A DNA stretch of 64,000 nt from CAVQEK01 sp963711495 (GCA_963711495.1 CAVQEK010000004.1:1550001-1614000), one strand, 5' to 3'. Counted from the stretch's first letter, positions 1 to 10,298 are shown. A program made the numbers and translations. Notes: generated by a model not told the origin, from the sequence alone.

Positions 1-126
1 GTACATTTTTTATTTTTCTCAACCCAAGCAAACCAAAACCAAGGCGTCAAGGGTTGAAAAATGTATGCAACAAATCCTCGATGGAAAGGGATTAAATGAT
101 TAGTGTATTCGAGATACAATAACAGT

Positions 127-702
<576 letters not shown>

Positions 703-796
703 ATGATGTCCGGGTAGTGAAGTGGACAAGGCTGGTTTGTTACACCGGTGGTGGGATAAGGAAATAATTGGATCAAACTTTCAATATTACTTAGTG

Positions 797-815
797 CCTG
801 CCTGGTGCAGGCAGG
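797..815. repeat. Perfect 8-bp palindrome with 3-nt loop (REP-like)
   Basis: CCTGCCTG, a GTG loop, then CAGGCAGG form a perfect short hairpin in the gap between the DUF4256 gene and the DUF4091 gene. No T-run follows, so it does not look like an intrinsic terminator. The GC-rich palindrome in AT-rich surroundings resembles bacterial REP-type elements, but I saw no second copy in this window. The rest of the 703-1001 gap shows nothing I can support. Confidence 0.4.
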
Positions 816-1001
816 TTCATTCGAACTGTAAAATAAACAACAGAAAGATCATGCTTTTATCAAGGTTCTTGCCTGCTTTGCAGAAGACGCGGTCCACACA
901 AACCTTCATTGACGTATAATGGAGGGAACCAGGATATTTCTACGAATCTACACGCATGATCCACGGCGAAATGGATGTCTTCTTAAATAAATTGAGAACT
1001 T

Positions 1002-2705
1002 TTACTGGCTGAGCATCTGCAGGATCTTTCGTCTTTTTGCCCGGAAATCGTCGATGTTGGTATCATAATGATCAAAGCCATACACCACCTGGCGGGCCAA
1101 TTCGCTGGCCATATCAGGATCTTTAATTTCCAGCATTTTCAGTAATTCATAATCTTCAATGCCATCGCGCATGGCTTCCAGGCGAATAGAAGAATTTAAC
1201 TTGTTCTTTGCGGGATACACAATCCAGGCATCGCCACCAGGCAGTATATTGCCCGATTCGGTGATGATCCCGGTGGTCTCTCCGAACGGATCGGAACGCC
1301 AGAAGTCCAGTCCCCAGTGGAGGTAGCCCGGAATATGATAGCGGAAATTGATCCAGTGGAGGATGCGTGTCTTGATCAGGGGCAATTCGATGAAGCGGTT
1401 GGCGTAATTGCCTTGCGGCGCCAGACAAGTGTAGAACCAGACTTCGTCTCCCTGTTCCTGCCGTTCCTTGTAAAAATCATATCCTTCATCCAGGAAATTA
1501 AGCTGTGGCACCCACACATCCACAACGTTTTGCAAATTGTGGGTATGACAGGCTTCGATGATCTTGATGTCAGGAATGATGGATTTGACAGAGGTGGCAA
1601 TATCAATGTAGGACTGGAAATTGGTATCTGTGGGTTCATCGGCGATGTGCTGCATGTAAATGTCCGCCCAGTTGTGCTGATGCAAATCATCAAACAGCGC
1701 CTGAAAAAACTGCTGGTAAAATTCTTTGACACCCGGATCATTCAGCGGTTTATTTTGTAAGGTATACCCAGTGTCGGTTACTATGGGTATAAAAATCCCG
1801 AAATCACTGTCCCAGTTTCCAAGTCTGCCACCGATATGGCCGCCTTCGATTCTTCCGATCACACCGGCATCAATAAAAAGCCGCACCATTTTGTTGAAGT
1901 GGGTGAAATCGAACTGCCACTGGTCACCGGTTTTGCTGAACTGGGCCAGGCGCAATGGAGAGATCAGGGCCACATTTTGCCGGTACTCGGCCATCTTTTT
2001 GGCCAGGATTTCGGTCAATTCCCAGTAGCGATCCGAAAATTGTTCCACCGGATTGCCATCATTGAGCATAGACAGTCGATCGAGGGTATACCAGTTTGTT
2101 ACCCACAAGCTGGTCTTATCTATCACCGGTTGATAGACCTGCACCTGAATGCTTTTCGATGCTGAAAATGATTTACCATCCAACTTGCCTTTGATGATCA
2201 CCTGTCCCAGATATTTACCGGGCGAGGCATCTTTGGGAATATTGACAGAGATCCAGATAGGTTGTGTTTGGTTGGGAGGGAGGTTTACGAATGGTTTTTC
2301 TACGATCGGATCGGGAAAATAACCCGACTGAGACGCCAGCCGGTCACGGGCCGGAGCAGGCGCAAAGCGGCCGACTTTTACGAATTCGACAAATCCGGTT
2401 TTGATTTGGTCCAGTTGATTGGTTCCATCGGTCAATGAGGTCACAGCAACTGTAAGGTCATCAATCGGCAGGGCAGCCCTAACGGCAAATTGAAATGAGG
2501 CTACTTCTCCGCGGGCTTCATCGGCAATGGCCTGTTGATTTCCAAAGTAAGCGGTTTCAGGGAATATTTTAGTCAGAGGGTCAACATAGGCAAATGAGAC
2601 CAACTTGCCAACGTCGTGTCCGATATAAACACTCCGGCAGGAAAACAAAAAAAATGTGATGAAGAACGAGACATTGATTTGGGTCGAAAAAGTATACCGT
2701 TTCAT
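1002..2705 (-). CDS. DUF4091 lipoprotein, GH123-like glycoside hydrolase
   Basis: A 567-residue secreted lipoprotein. The N-terminus has a hydrophobic segment ending in the lipobox-like FLFSC, so Cys23 is the likely lipidation site. An N-terminal beta-sandwich-like region is followed by a TIM-barrel-like region (QHIADEPTD near residue 355) and a C-terminal DUF4091 module with HWGLDFWRSDPF, GDAWIVYP and the conserved SIRLEAMRDGIEDYELL. This architecture is shared with glycoside hydrolase family 123 and its relatives, some of which act on N-acetylgalactosaminides. The DEP motif supplies acidic residues typical of the active site. The actual substrate cannot be told from sequence. It lies upstream of the mannosidase region and may serve the same glycan diet, but it is separately transcribed. 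Confidence 0.82.
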   Translation of the reverse strand: MKRYTFSTQINVSFFITFFLFSCRSVYIGHDVGKLVSFAYVDPLTKIFPETAYFGNQQAIADEARGEVASFQFAVRAALPIDDLTVAVTSLTDGTNQLDQIKTGFVEFVKVGRFAPAPARDRLASQSGYFPDPIVEKPFVNLPPNQTQPIWISVNIPKDASPGKYLGQVIIKGKLDGKSFSASKSIQVQVYQPVIDKTSLWVTNWYTLDRLSMLNDGNPVEQFSDRYWELTEILAKKMAEYRQNVALISPLRLAQFSKTGDQWQFDFTHFNKMVRLFIDAGVIGRIEGGHIGGRLGNWDSDFGIFIPIVTDTGYTLQNKPLNDPGVKEFYQQFFQALFDDLHQHNWADIYMQHIADEPTDTNFQSYIDIATSVKSIIPDIKIIEACHTHNLQNVVDVWVPQLNFLDEGYDFYKERQEQGDEVWFYTCLAPQGNYANRFIELPLIKTRILHWINFRYHIPGYLHWGLDFWRSDPFGETTGIITESGNILPGGDAWIVYPAKNKLNSSIRLEAMRDGIEDYELLKMLEIKDPDMASELARQVVYGFDHYDTNIDDFRAKRRKILQMLSQ

Positions 2706-2950
2706 GATGCTTTAAAAAATGGATGTAACTCCAATTTATAATATTTTTTATTTATTGCAGAAACAGGGGCAGTTAAATTATGTAAAATTCCAGTGGTGAA
2801 ATGGTATTTCATGTCGGCCGGCGATCACTGGATGGAACACTGGTTGTTAAGCCATTTTCTGATCCGGAATATTACTGTATTTAAAAAGGGAATCCGAACA
2901 TTCGTGATGCTGTGGTGTTTTCTTTTTTAAAGAGTTTAAAATTGAAATAC

Positions 2951-3949
2951 ATGAAAACAACACAAATCGTATTGGCTGAACGGCCAACGGGAATGCCAAC
3001 GAAAGAAACTTTTCGATTTGAAGACATCACCTTGGATGATTTAAGGGATGGACAAGTTTTGCTCAGACCTGTTTATTTTTCTGTCGATCCCTATATGCGC
3101 GGCAGGATGAACAATCAGAAATCTTATGCGCCACCCTATAAGCTCGATGAACCGATCACCGGTGGCGTAGTGGCAGAAGTGCAGGAAAGTAAAAGTGAGC
3201 ATTTTAAAAAGGGAGATCTTGTGCTGGGAACATTGCCCTGGGCCACGCAAATGAGCACAAAAGACAGCCATTTGCAGCGTGTCGATACCGGCATTGCTCC
3301 GGCCAGTTATTATTTAGGCATTCTGGGTATGCCTGGTTTAACGGCCTATTTCGGACTGCTTGATATTGGGGCCCCGAAAGAAGGGGAGACCGTGGTTATT
3401 TCCGGTGCTGCCGGGGCAGTTGGGTCAGTGGTTGGACAGATTGCTAAAATAAAAGGTTGTAAGGTAATTGGTATTGCCGGTGCCGATGAGAAGATTAAAT
3501 TCCTAAAAGAGAACCTAAGGTTTGATGACGGCATTAATTATAAAAAGACCGGTGACATCGCTGGCGCAATAAAGATGCTTTGTCCGGAAGATGTTGACGT
3601 TTATTTTGACAATGTAGGTGGCGATATTACGGACGCGGTGATCACCAGGCTGAATTTTCATGCCAGGGTCGTGCTGTGTGGACAGATCGCTTTGTATAAT
3701 GAAACAAAATTATCCTCTGGTTTGCGGTTTCTGCCAATCGTTTTAACCCGCAGTGTCCGGATCCAGGGTTTTATTGTGGGTAATTACAGTGAACGTTTCG
3801 CGGAAGCAAGAAAACAACTGGCGACTTGGGTGAAGGACGGGAAATTGAAATATAAGGAAACGGTGGTGGAAGGGTTTGACCAATTACCGGAGGCATTTTT
3901 GGGCTTGTTCTCAGGCGAAAACACCGGAAAAATGCTGGTAAAAATGTAA
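2951..3949 (+). CDS. NADP-dependent zinc-free MDR oxidoreductase (CurA / prostaglandin reductase type)
   Basis: A 332-residue cytosolic medium-chain dehydrogenase/reductase. The start at 2951 gives the family N-terminus MKTTQIVLAERPTGMPT; an upstream ATG at 2912 would add 13 atypical residues. Visible family marks are SVDPYMRGRMN, the Rossmann motif SGAAGAVGSVVGQIAK, YFDNVGGDI and a C-terminal GKMLVK. The zinc ligands of alcohol dehydrogenases are absent. Relatives (curcumin reductase CurA, leukotriene B4 12-hydroxydehydrogenase) reduce the C=C double bond of alpha,beta-unsaturated ketones and aldehydes using NADPH. A detoxifying role would fit the nearby MarR-controlled nitroreductase, although that gene lies on the other strand. 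Exact substrate unknown. Confidence 0.9.
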   Translation: MKTTQIVLAERPTGMPTKETFRFEDITLDDLRDGQVLLRPVYFSVDPYMRGRMNNQKSYAPPYKLDEPITGGVVAEVQESKSEHFKKGDLVLGTLPWATQMSTKDSHLQRVDTGIAPASYYLGILGMPGLTAYFGLLDIGAPKEGETVVISGAAGAVGSVVGQIAKIKGCKVIGIAGADEKIKFLKENLRFDDGINYKKTGDIAGAIKMLCPEDVDVYFDNVGGDITDAVITRLNFHARVVLCGQIALYNETKLSSGLRFLPIVLTRSVRIQGFIVGNYSERFAEARKQLATWVKDGKLKYKETVVEGFDQLPEAFLGLFSGENTGKMLVKM

Positions 3950-3965
3950 TTCCCAATGCTATTAA

Positions 3966-4055
3966 CTCAAGATCGGTTTGTTAAATATTTATTTGGCACT
4001 GTTGAACCATCAAAGTTTACCATTCAATCACACCCGAGAACAAACCGGTCCTGAG
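3966..4055. repeat. 17-bp imperfect inverted repeat bounding a 90-bp spacer
   Basis: Positions 3966-3982 and 4039-4055 are inverted copies matching at 15 of 17 positions (cores GGTTTGTT and AACAAACC). They lie between two convergent genes and enclose an AT-rich stretch of 56 bp. This could be a long-looped bidirectional terminator or a small MITE-like remnant. I saw no clear target-site duplication in the flanks. Confidence 0.45.
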
Positions 4056-4065
4056 TACATAGTTG

Positions 4066-4707
4066 CTATGCAACTTTCATAAAAAGCGTTTCTTTATCCC
4101 ACCGCACTTTAGGCAATTGGCTCAGTTGATCTTTATTTTCATCGCGGTAACCCAGCGCCAGTATGGCAACACTGCGCAATCCTTTTTTCTGCAGTCCAAG
4201 TAATTCATCGAGGGCTATGGCATCAAATCCTTCCATTGGCGTAGCGTCCACCTGTTCAACGGCTGCCGCGACCAGTCCGGTGCCCAGGGCCAGGTATGCC
4301 TGCCGTGAAGCCCAGTTGAAATTTTCTTCCGGGGTGTTGGCCACGACTTTTCGAAGTATAGCGTTTTTATATCCTTGCAGGGATTCCACGGGTAATTCCC
4401 TGATTTTAGACACATTGGAAATGAATTTATCGACAGCCGGTTCGTCTATGTCTTTCCATGCAGCAAATACCAATATATGTGATGCCTCGTGGATCTGTGG
4501 TTGGTTGTGCGCCACCAGTTGGATCTTATCGCGTAATTCCGGATTTTCTATAACGACCACCTTGTATGGCTGTAGACCAAAGGAAGATGCGGAAAGTCGT
4601 ATGGCTTCCAGTATATTGTCCAGTTTTGCTTCCGGCACTTTTTGCCCGTTCATTCTTTTGGCGGCATAGCGCCACTTCATTTGATGTATGAGTTCTTTTG
4701 CCTTCAT
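4066..4707 (-). CDS. NAD(P)H-dependent nitroreductase-family oxidoreductase
   Basis: A 213-residue flavoprotein of the nitroreductase superfamily. Family features are KWRYAAKRM near the start, AIRLSASSFGLQPYKVVVIE (FMN-binding Ser/Arg region), the ASRQAYLALG helix and the C-terminal VAILALGYRDENKD. Homologues bind FMN, work as dimers and reduce nitroaromatics or quinones with NAD(P)H. The gene lies 76 bp downstream of, and on the same strand as, the MarR regulator. A perfect 16-bp palindrome sits in that gap, a copy of the element overlapping the marR promoter. I therefore infer that the MarR protein represses this enzyme until an electrophile or phenolic compound appears. Physiological substrate unknown. 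Confidence 0.9.
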   Translation of the reverse strand: MKAKELIHQMKWRYAAKRMNGQKVPEAKLDNILEAIRLSASSFGLQPYKVVVIENPELRDKIQLVAHNQPQIHEASHILVFAAWKDIDEPAVDKFISNVSKIRELPVESLQGYKNAILRKVVANTPEENFNWASRQAYLALGTGLVAAAVEQVDATPMEGFDAIALDELLGLQKKGLRSVAILALGYRDENKDQLSQLPKVRWDKETLFMKVA

Positions 4708-4751
4708 TTTTTGAGCTTTTTAAATAGTTATATTATTAAAGTCGATACTAT

Positions 4752-4767
4752 AATTGTATATACAATT
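4752..4767. promoter_or_regulatory. Palindromic MarR-type operator, copy 1
   Basis: AATTGTATATACAATT is a perfect 16-bp palindrome 45 bp upstream of the nitroreductase start. The same core GTATATAC with similar flanks occurs over the marR promoter at 5269-5284, 13 of 16 positions matching. Two copies flanking a marR gene are the expected layout for a regulator controlling itself and its target. Confidence 0.7.
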
Positions 4768-4783
4768 TTTGTGGTAAAAAAAA

Positions 4784-5236
4784 TCAGCTTCTGATTTTAT
4801 CAAGCAACTCCGAAAGCTGATCGAATTCCTCTACAGAAAGCTTTTCGACAAAATGCTCATAATGTTCCTTCACCTGAATATCCAGTTTATCCAGTAGTTG
4901 CAAACCTTTTTCAGTGATGTTGATGTCCACCATACGCCGGTTGTTGGGACAAATCTCCCGGTTCACATAACCCTTCTGCCGAAGTTTTTCGACAAGCCTC
5001 GTTGCATTGCTCATTTTATGCATCATCCGGCACTGGATGTCGAGCAGATTCAGTGTTTTTTCCTTTTGTCCGCGCAATATCCTCAACACATTGAATTGTT
5101 GTTCGGAAAGGCCAAATGGCTTTAGTATTTCATTCATATGTTCACTGAGCCAATAGCCTGTAAAAATGACATTGAGCAAAGCCTTTTGCTGAGGTGACTC
5201 GAACTGCTTCATTTTTAAGGCTTCTTCAATTTTCAT
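4784..5236 (-). CDS. MarR family transcriptional regulator
   Basis: A 150-residue winged-helix regulator. The N-terminal dimerisation helix leads into GLSEQQFNVLRILRGQ and a DNA-binding segment MHKMSNATRLVEKLRQKGY, followed by the wing (CPNNRRMVDINITEKG) with the conserved basic-Asp pattern, then a C-terminal dimer helix. MarR proteins are dimers that bind palindromes and are released by phenolic or electrophilic ligands. Two copies of a GTATATAC-centred palindrome lie upstream of this gene and upstream of the next gene, so self-regulation and control of the nitroreductase are likely. There are few cysteines, so I cannot call it a redox sensor of the OhrR type. Confidence 0.93.
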   Translation of the reverse strand: MKIEEALKMKQFESPQQKALLNVIFTGYWLSEHMNEILKPFGLSEQQFNVLRILRGQKEKTLNLLDIQCRMMHKMSNATRLVEKLRQKGYVNREICPNNRRMVDINITEKGLQLLDKLDIQVKEHYEHFVEKLSVEEFDQLSELLDKIRS

Positions 5237-5267
5237 TTTTTTACCAATGTTATAATGCTTATTACAA

Positions 5268-5299
5268 CAAACGTATATACAATCATTAAGTTTAACAAA
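5268..5299 (-). promoter_or_regulatory. marR promoter (TTTG-N20-TACGTTTG) with overlapping operator copy 2
   Basis: Read on the minus strand, TTTG at 5299-5296 is followed after 20 nt by TACGTTTG at 5275-5268, a full match to the Bacteroidota -33/-7 consensus TTTG and TAnnTTTG. The second MarR-type palindrome (5269-5284, core GTATATAC) overlaps the -7 box, so a bound repressor would block RNA polymerase. The translation start is 32 nt further on. Confidence 0.7.
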
Positions 5300-5490
5300 T
5301 ATTTAACGAAACATATTTACGGATAGTTAATCCATCCGATCATCCAGACATTATCAAACTGGTCAGGATGAAAACTTTAGAATTTGAAGGTCTCGTGGCA
5401 TTTATCAATTACTAAAAATTCACAATGATTTATACCCTAAAGCCATTAACTTGTCAGCTATTGATCTAAAGTGAGATTCAAAATCAGTCG

Positions 5491-7749
5491 ATGGAATTAA
5501 AATTTAAAGTTGTCCTTATTTTTATTTTTTGCCTAAGCGCGTGTGGCCGGAGTCATCAAAAAGCCAGCAACGATGATGTCACACAATATGTAGATCCTTT
5601 TATTGGAACGGGTAACGATGCCCATGTCTTTCCAGGAGCCTCCTTGCCTTTCGGAATGGTGCAACTCAGTCCCGATCAAAATCGCGGAGGATGGGGATAT
5701 GTTGCTGGATACAATTATGCCAATGACACCATTGCCGGATTTTCACACACACATTTTGAAGGGACGGGTGTCGGCGATCTGCTGGACATAAGTTTTTTGC
5801 CAACCACCAGGCCTGTCGAGCCTGGTCCGCGCAAACCGTACAATTATTTTATCCGGCATTTTTCCAGGTATTCTCATGATCAGGAAGGCGCTGAACCGGG
5901 ATATTACTGGGTAAAACTTCTGGATACCAACATAAAAGTGGAACTAACCGCCACCATTCGCGCAGGTTTTTAGCGCTATACCTTTCCGGCCAGTGATTAT
6001 GCGGCAATCTTGCTGGTCCTCGGGTTCAGCAGAAACTGGGATAGCCCGGTAGCCACTGAGATCAGGGTCATCAATGATACGACACTAATGGGGTACCGTC
6101 ATTCGACCGGTTGGGCACCCAATCAAAAAGTATTTTTTGCCGTCCGTATATCGCGACCCTGCGACAGTTTTACGCTAATCAATGATCGGGGTGAAGTAGC
6201 AGATCTGGCCACAGCCGTATCGGGAAAAGTGTCCAAGTTAGCCATGAAGTACAAAACCAGGGCGGGTGATATTATCCTGGTGAAAACTGGTATTTCTTCA
6301 GTCAGCGAGCAGGGAGCACTGAACAATCTGGATACTGAAATTCCCAATTGGGATTTTGATCAGGTGCGGGCAGATGCGCATATCATCTGGCAAAATGCGC
6401 TTGGGAAAATTCAGGCCTTTGGCAAAAACACGGATCGGCTGAAGGTATTTTATACCGCGCTGTACCATACCATGCTGACCCCAAATACCTTTTCTGATGT
6501 GGATGGTCGATACCGTACATATCAGGACAGTATCAGAACAGCTTACGATCACACCGTCTATTCAACTTTTTCGTTGTGGGATACCTTCCGCGTAGCACAT
6601 CCGCTTTATACCATTGTTAAACCTGACAGGGTGCGTGATTTTGTGCTTTCCATGCTGGACCATTATGATGCTTACGGTTCCTTACCCTACTGGGCTTTCT
6701 GGGGAAACGATAATTACGTGATGATCGGATATCACGCGGTGCCCGTTATAGTCGATGCATATTTCAAAGGATTGTTACCGGATGTAAATATTAATCGTGT
6801 TTTTGAAGCCATCAAAGTGACAGCGATGGGCGGTGCTAAAAAAAATAAATATACCGTCGACATTAAAAATTATATCCATTATGGTTATCTGCCCCACAAT
6901 CTTGGATCTCATGATGCGTCTCAAACTTTAGAATTTGCCTTTGACGACTGGTGTATTGCCCGATTGGCTAAAGCATTGAATAAACCGGATGATTATGCCT
7001 ATTTCCTGAAACGGTCAAAAAGTTATCAAAATCTGATGGATTCTACTTCGGGATTTATCCGGCCAAAGAATGCAGATGGCACCTGGATGTCGGACTTTAA
7101 TCCTGAAAATGCCGCTGGTGAGTCCGGTTTTATTGAGGGAAATGCCTGGCAATACACCTGGTTTATTCCGCAAAATATTGAAGGACTGGCAAATTTTCTT
7201 GGTGGAAAAGCCGCCTTCACACAGAAACTGGATACTTTTTTTACAAAAACCTGGACCGTGAAACAAGGCGCATACCGTGGTATGACCGGATTGATCGGTA
7301 TGCATGCACAGGGTAATGAACCTACCCATCACACACCATATCTGTATGATTATGGCACAAAACCGTGGAAAACCCAGCAATTGGTGCGGTATATTATGGA
7401 TTCTTTGTATACGTCCAGACACGATGGAATAGTCGGCAATGAAGATTGCGGGCAGATGTCGGCATGGTATGTTTTCAGTGCTTTGGGTTTTTATCCTGTC
7501 AATCCCTGTTCACAAACTTATGATATTGGCAGTCCGGCAATGGAGAAAGCAGTCATTCAGGTGAACGACGGAAATACATTTACCATCACAGCGAAAAACT
7601 TTTCGGAAAAAAATGTCTATATCCGGTCTGTCACACTCAATGGGCAACCTTTAAAAAAACCATTTATCCGGCACGAAGATATCATCAATGGCGGTGAATT
7701 GGAATTTGAAATGGGGGACCGACCGAATAAACAATTGTTTGCAGAATGA
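5491..7749 (+). pseudogene. GH92 alpha-mannosidase lipoprotein interrupted by an in-frame amber codon
   Basis: Two open segments in the same frame (5491-5973 and 5974-7749) together encode a full-length glycoside hydrolase family 92 protein of about 752 residues. A single TAG at 5971-5973 separates them. The N-terminus is a lipoprotein signal (FCLSACGRS). Family motifs lie on both sides of the stop: YVDPFIGTGNDAHVFPGA, FSHTHFEGTG, then NEPTHHTPYLYDYG (Glu about residue 610) and GNEDCGQMSAWYVFSALGF (about 651). GH92 enzymes are calcium-dependent exo-alpha-mannosidases of the cell surface or periplasm. The stop falls in ATIRAGF-stop-RYTFPASD, where the neighbouring paralogue reads AGIIRFTFPA, so one codon is altered and nothing is missing. 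Either a recent nonsense mutation or a base-call error; TAG is an ordinary stop elsewhere in the window. Confidence 0.88.
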
Positions 7750-7882
7750 AAGGTTGTACCAGTTTTTTTACTATGGCAAAAAGTTAAAACGAAACAAAAT
7801 GTAAGCCGGATTATTATATCATTTCCGGACCTAATCATCATTTTCAGATTAAATTGTAAACCATTTTTAAACTTGTCCTAAC

Positions 7883-10240
7883 ATGAAATTATTTAGCGTT
7901 ATCGCCCTGATTATATTGTTCATTGGCTGCCACACCGCGAAAAAAGAAAAAGACCTGGCCGGATTTATCGATCCAACCATCGGGAATACCACCGAACAAC
8001 AAGCCAGGTTCAGCTATCATGGTGGCGGAAAGACTTTCCCTGGTCCGTGCACACCTTTTGGCCTGGTGCAATTGAGCCCGGATACCAAAACCGGAGGTGA
8101 CAACGGACCGGGATATTCGTGGCATCATAAAACCATAGAAGGGTTTAGTTTCACCCATATGAGTGGCATTGGCTGGTATGGTGATCTGGGTAATTTTCTG
8201 GTGATGCCAGCAACCGGTCCGCTTCACACCGCAAAAGGCGATGAAGAACATCCCGAAAATGGTTATCGGTCGCGGTACAGTCATGACAGTGAAGAGGTCA
8301 AGGCAGGTTATTATGCAGTTACACTCGATGATTATCACATCCGCGCAGAACTTACCTCGGCGCCACGAGCGGGTATCATCCGGTTCACCTTTCCGGCTGC
8401 CGATACGGCCAGAATACAGATCGATCTTGCACGGCGGGTTGGTGGCACATCCACAGAACAATTCGTAAACGTGGTTGATAACCACACCATTGAAGGCTGG
8501 ATGAAATGCCCTCCCGAAGGTGGCGGATGGGGAAATGGCGCCGGTAATGCGGATTATACGATATACTTTTATTGCCAGTTTAGCATGCCATTGGCAAACT
8601 ATGGCGTGTGGAGCGAAGACATTCCGGACAATTGGGTCCGGAAGCGGGATGAGGTAAACAGCGAGGCCTATCAACAGCGGATTGCCCATGCAAAAGTGAA
8701 TGTAAATCCACAGGAAGAAAAGGGCCGTCACCTTGGATTTTTCATGAATTTTCCAACACAAGATGGTGATACGGTGCTGGTAAAAAGTGGAATTTCCTTT
8801 GTGAATATAGAAGGCGCACGGGCGAACCTCGCGAATGATATTCCCGATTGGGATTTTGGTCGGGTGGAAAGGATGAACCGCCAATTGTGGAATCAGGCAT
8901 TGTCTAAAATCCAGGTCGAGGGCGGCACAGTCAAGCAGAAAACAATCTTTTATTCGGCCCTCTATCATACCATGATCGACCCCCGCAATTTTTCAGACAT
9001 CAACGGCAATTATATTGGCGCTGACGGAAAAGTACACCAGGTGGGTAAATTCACTTATCGAACCATTTTCAGTGGCTGGGATGTGTTCAGGAGTCAATTT
9101 CCGTTGCAAACCATCATCAATCCGGGAATTGTTAATGATGAGATCAATTCCTTGATCCAGATGGCCGATCTGAGCGGAAAAGGGTACTTCCCACGCTGGG
9201 AAATTGTAAATTCTTATTCCGGATGCATGATCGGGAATCCGGCTGTTTCAGTCATTGTCGACGCCTATGAAAAAGGGATTCGTGGTTATGATGTGGATAA
9301 AGCATTTCAATACAGCTTAAATTCGGTTGAACAATTTGGCAATGGCGAGTTAGGTTTCACACCAGGCAGTTTATCGGAAACCCTGGAATATGCATATTCA
9401 GATTGGTGTGTTGGTCGATTGGCACAAAGCCTGGATAAAGAGGATATTTCCGGGAAATACGATCTCAAATCGATGGATTATAAAAATGTGTGGGATGATC
9501 AGGAACATTGGATGCACACCCGCAATGCCGATGGTTCATGGCTGGAATGGAAAGGAAAATTGGTCCAGGGTCAGGGCTGTGTGGAAAGCAATCCTTTCCA
9601 GCAGGGTTGGTTTGTGCCGCACGATGTAGCGGGTCTCGTCGATCTGATGGGTGAAAAAGCATTTGAAAACCAACTCAAAGAAATGTTTGATAAAGCGCCG
9701 GAAAATTTTCAGTGGAATGATTACTACAACCATGCCAATGAGCCGGTCCATCATGTGGCCTATTTGTTTGATTATATCGGCAAACCCTGGCTCACTCAAA
9801 AATATGTGCGCAAAATCCTCGACCATGCTTATAACACCGGCATTTATGGCCTTTGTGGAAATGATGATGTAGGTCAAATGTCAGCCTGGTATGTGTTAAG
9901 TGCTATGGGTTTTCATCCGGTTTGTCCCGGCGACGATGAATATATGATCGGAAGTCCATTATTTGAGAAAATAACCATTCAATTGGATCAGAACAATGAC
10001 AATGGCAAAACCTTTACCATAGAAGCCATCAATAACAGTTCAAGCAACATCTACATTCAACAAGCCACACTGAATGGAAAACCAATAAACCGGTGCTGGC
10101 TGACCCACAAGGAAATTGTAGATGGCGGCAGGTTGGAATTGGTGATGGGGCCCGGGCCCAATGAAGATTGGGGTATAGATCCAAACGCCAAACCCTATTC
10201 ACTGAGCAGCAGCCAGCATGCCATTAAAGCTAATCATTAG
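7883..10240 (+). CDS. GH92 family alpha-mannosidase lipoprotein
   Basis: An intact 785-residue GH92 enzyme with lipoprotein signal ALIILFIGCHT. Motifs in order: IDPTIGNTTEQQ, FPGPCTPFGLVQLSPDTK, FSFTHMSGIGW, HTMIDPRNFSDING, the acid motif NEPVHHVAYLFDY (Glu620) and GNDDVGQMSAWYVLSAMGF (Asp661/Asp662), equivalent to the catalytic Glu and Asp residues described in Bacteroides GH92 enzymes. The family removes terminal alpha-linked mannose with inversion and needs calcium. It lies 133 bp after the interrupted GH92 gene in the same direction, but the two are divergent in sequence, so they are not a recent tandem duplication. The probable substrate is fungal, algal or host mannan or N-glycan; linkage specificity cannot be read from sequence. 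Confidence 0.93.
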   Translation: MKLFSVIALIILFIGCHTAKKEKDLAGFIDPTIGNTTEQQARFSYHGGGKTFPGPCTPFGLVQLSPDTKTGGDNGPGYSWHHKTIEGFSFTHMSGIGWYGDLGNFLVMPATGPLHTAKGDEEHPENGYRSRYSHDSEEVKAGYYAVTLDDYHIRAELTSAPRAGIIRFTFPAADTARIQIDLARRVGGTSTEQFVNVVDNHTIEGWMKCPPEGGGWGNGAGNADYTIYFYCQFSMPLANYGVWSEDIPDNWVRKRDEVNSEAYQQRIAHAKVNVNPQEEKGRHLGFFMNFPTQDGDTVLVKSGISFVNIEGARANLANDIPDWDFGRVERMNRQLWNQALSKIQVEGGTVKQKTIFYSALYHTMIDPRNFSDINGNYIGADGKVHQVGKFTYRTIFSGWDVFRSQFPLQTIINPGIVNDEINSLIQMADLSGKGYFPRWEIVNSYSGCMIGNPAVSVIVDAYEKGIRGYDVDKAFQYSLNSVEQFGNGELGFTPGSLSETLEYAYSDWCVGRLAQSLDKEDISGKYDLKSMDYKNVWDDQEHWMHTRNADGSWLEWKGKLVQGQGCVESNPFQQGWFVPHDVAGLVDLMGEKAFENQLKEMFDKAPENFQWNDYYNHANEPVHHVAYLFDYIGKPWLTQKYVRKILDHAYNTGIYGLCGNDDVGQMSAWYVLSAMGFHPVCPGDDEYMIGSPLFEKITIQLDQNNDNGKTFTIEAINNSSSNIYIQQATLNGKPINRCWLTHKEIVDGGRLELVMGPGPNEDWGIDPNAKPYSLSSSQHAIKANH

Positions 10241-10298
10241 CAATGTATATTTGCTGGTAAAAAGGGCATTTTTCCTGCGGTTTATCGGCTCGAAGATT

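Noticed and set aside
5971..5973. TAG read as a sense codon (code reassignment or programmed readthrough)
   Set aside because: TAG ends other clear genes in the window, for example the second GH92 gene, the sigma factor at 13331 and fecR, and no readthrough signal is visible.
7889..8968. Long minus-strand open frame of 359 codons opposite the second GH92 gene
   Set aside because: It is antisense to a well-conserved GH92 sequence, has atypical composition and no recognisable motif; it results from codon bias on the opposite strand.
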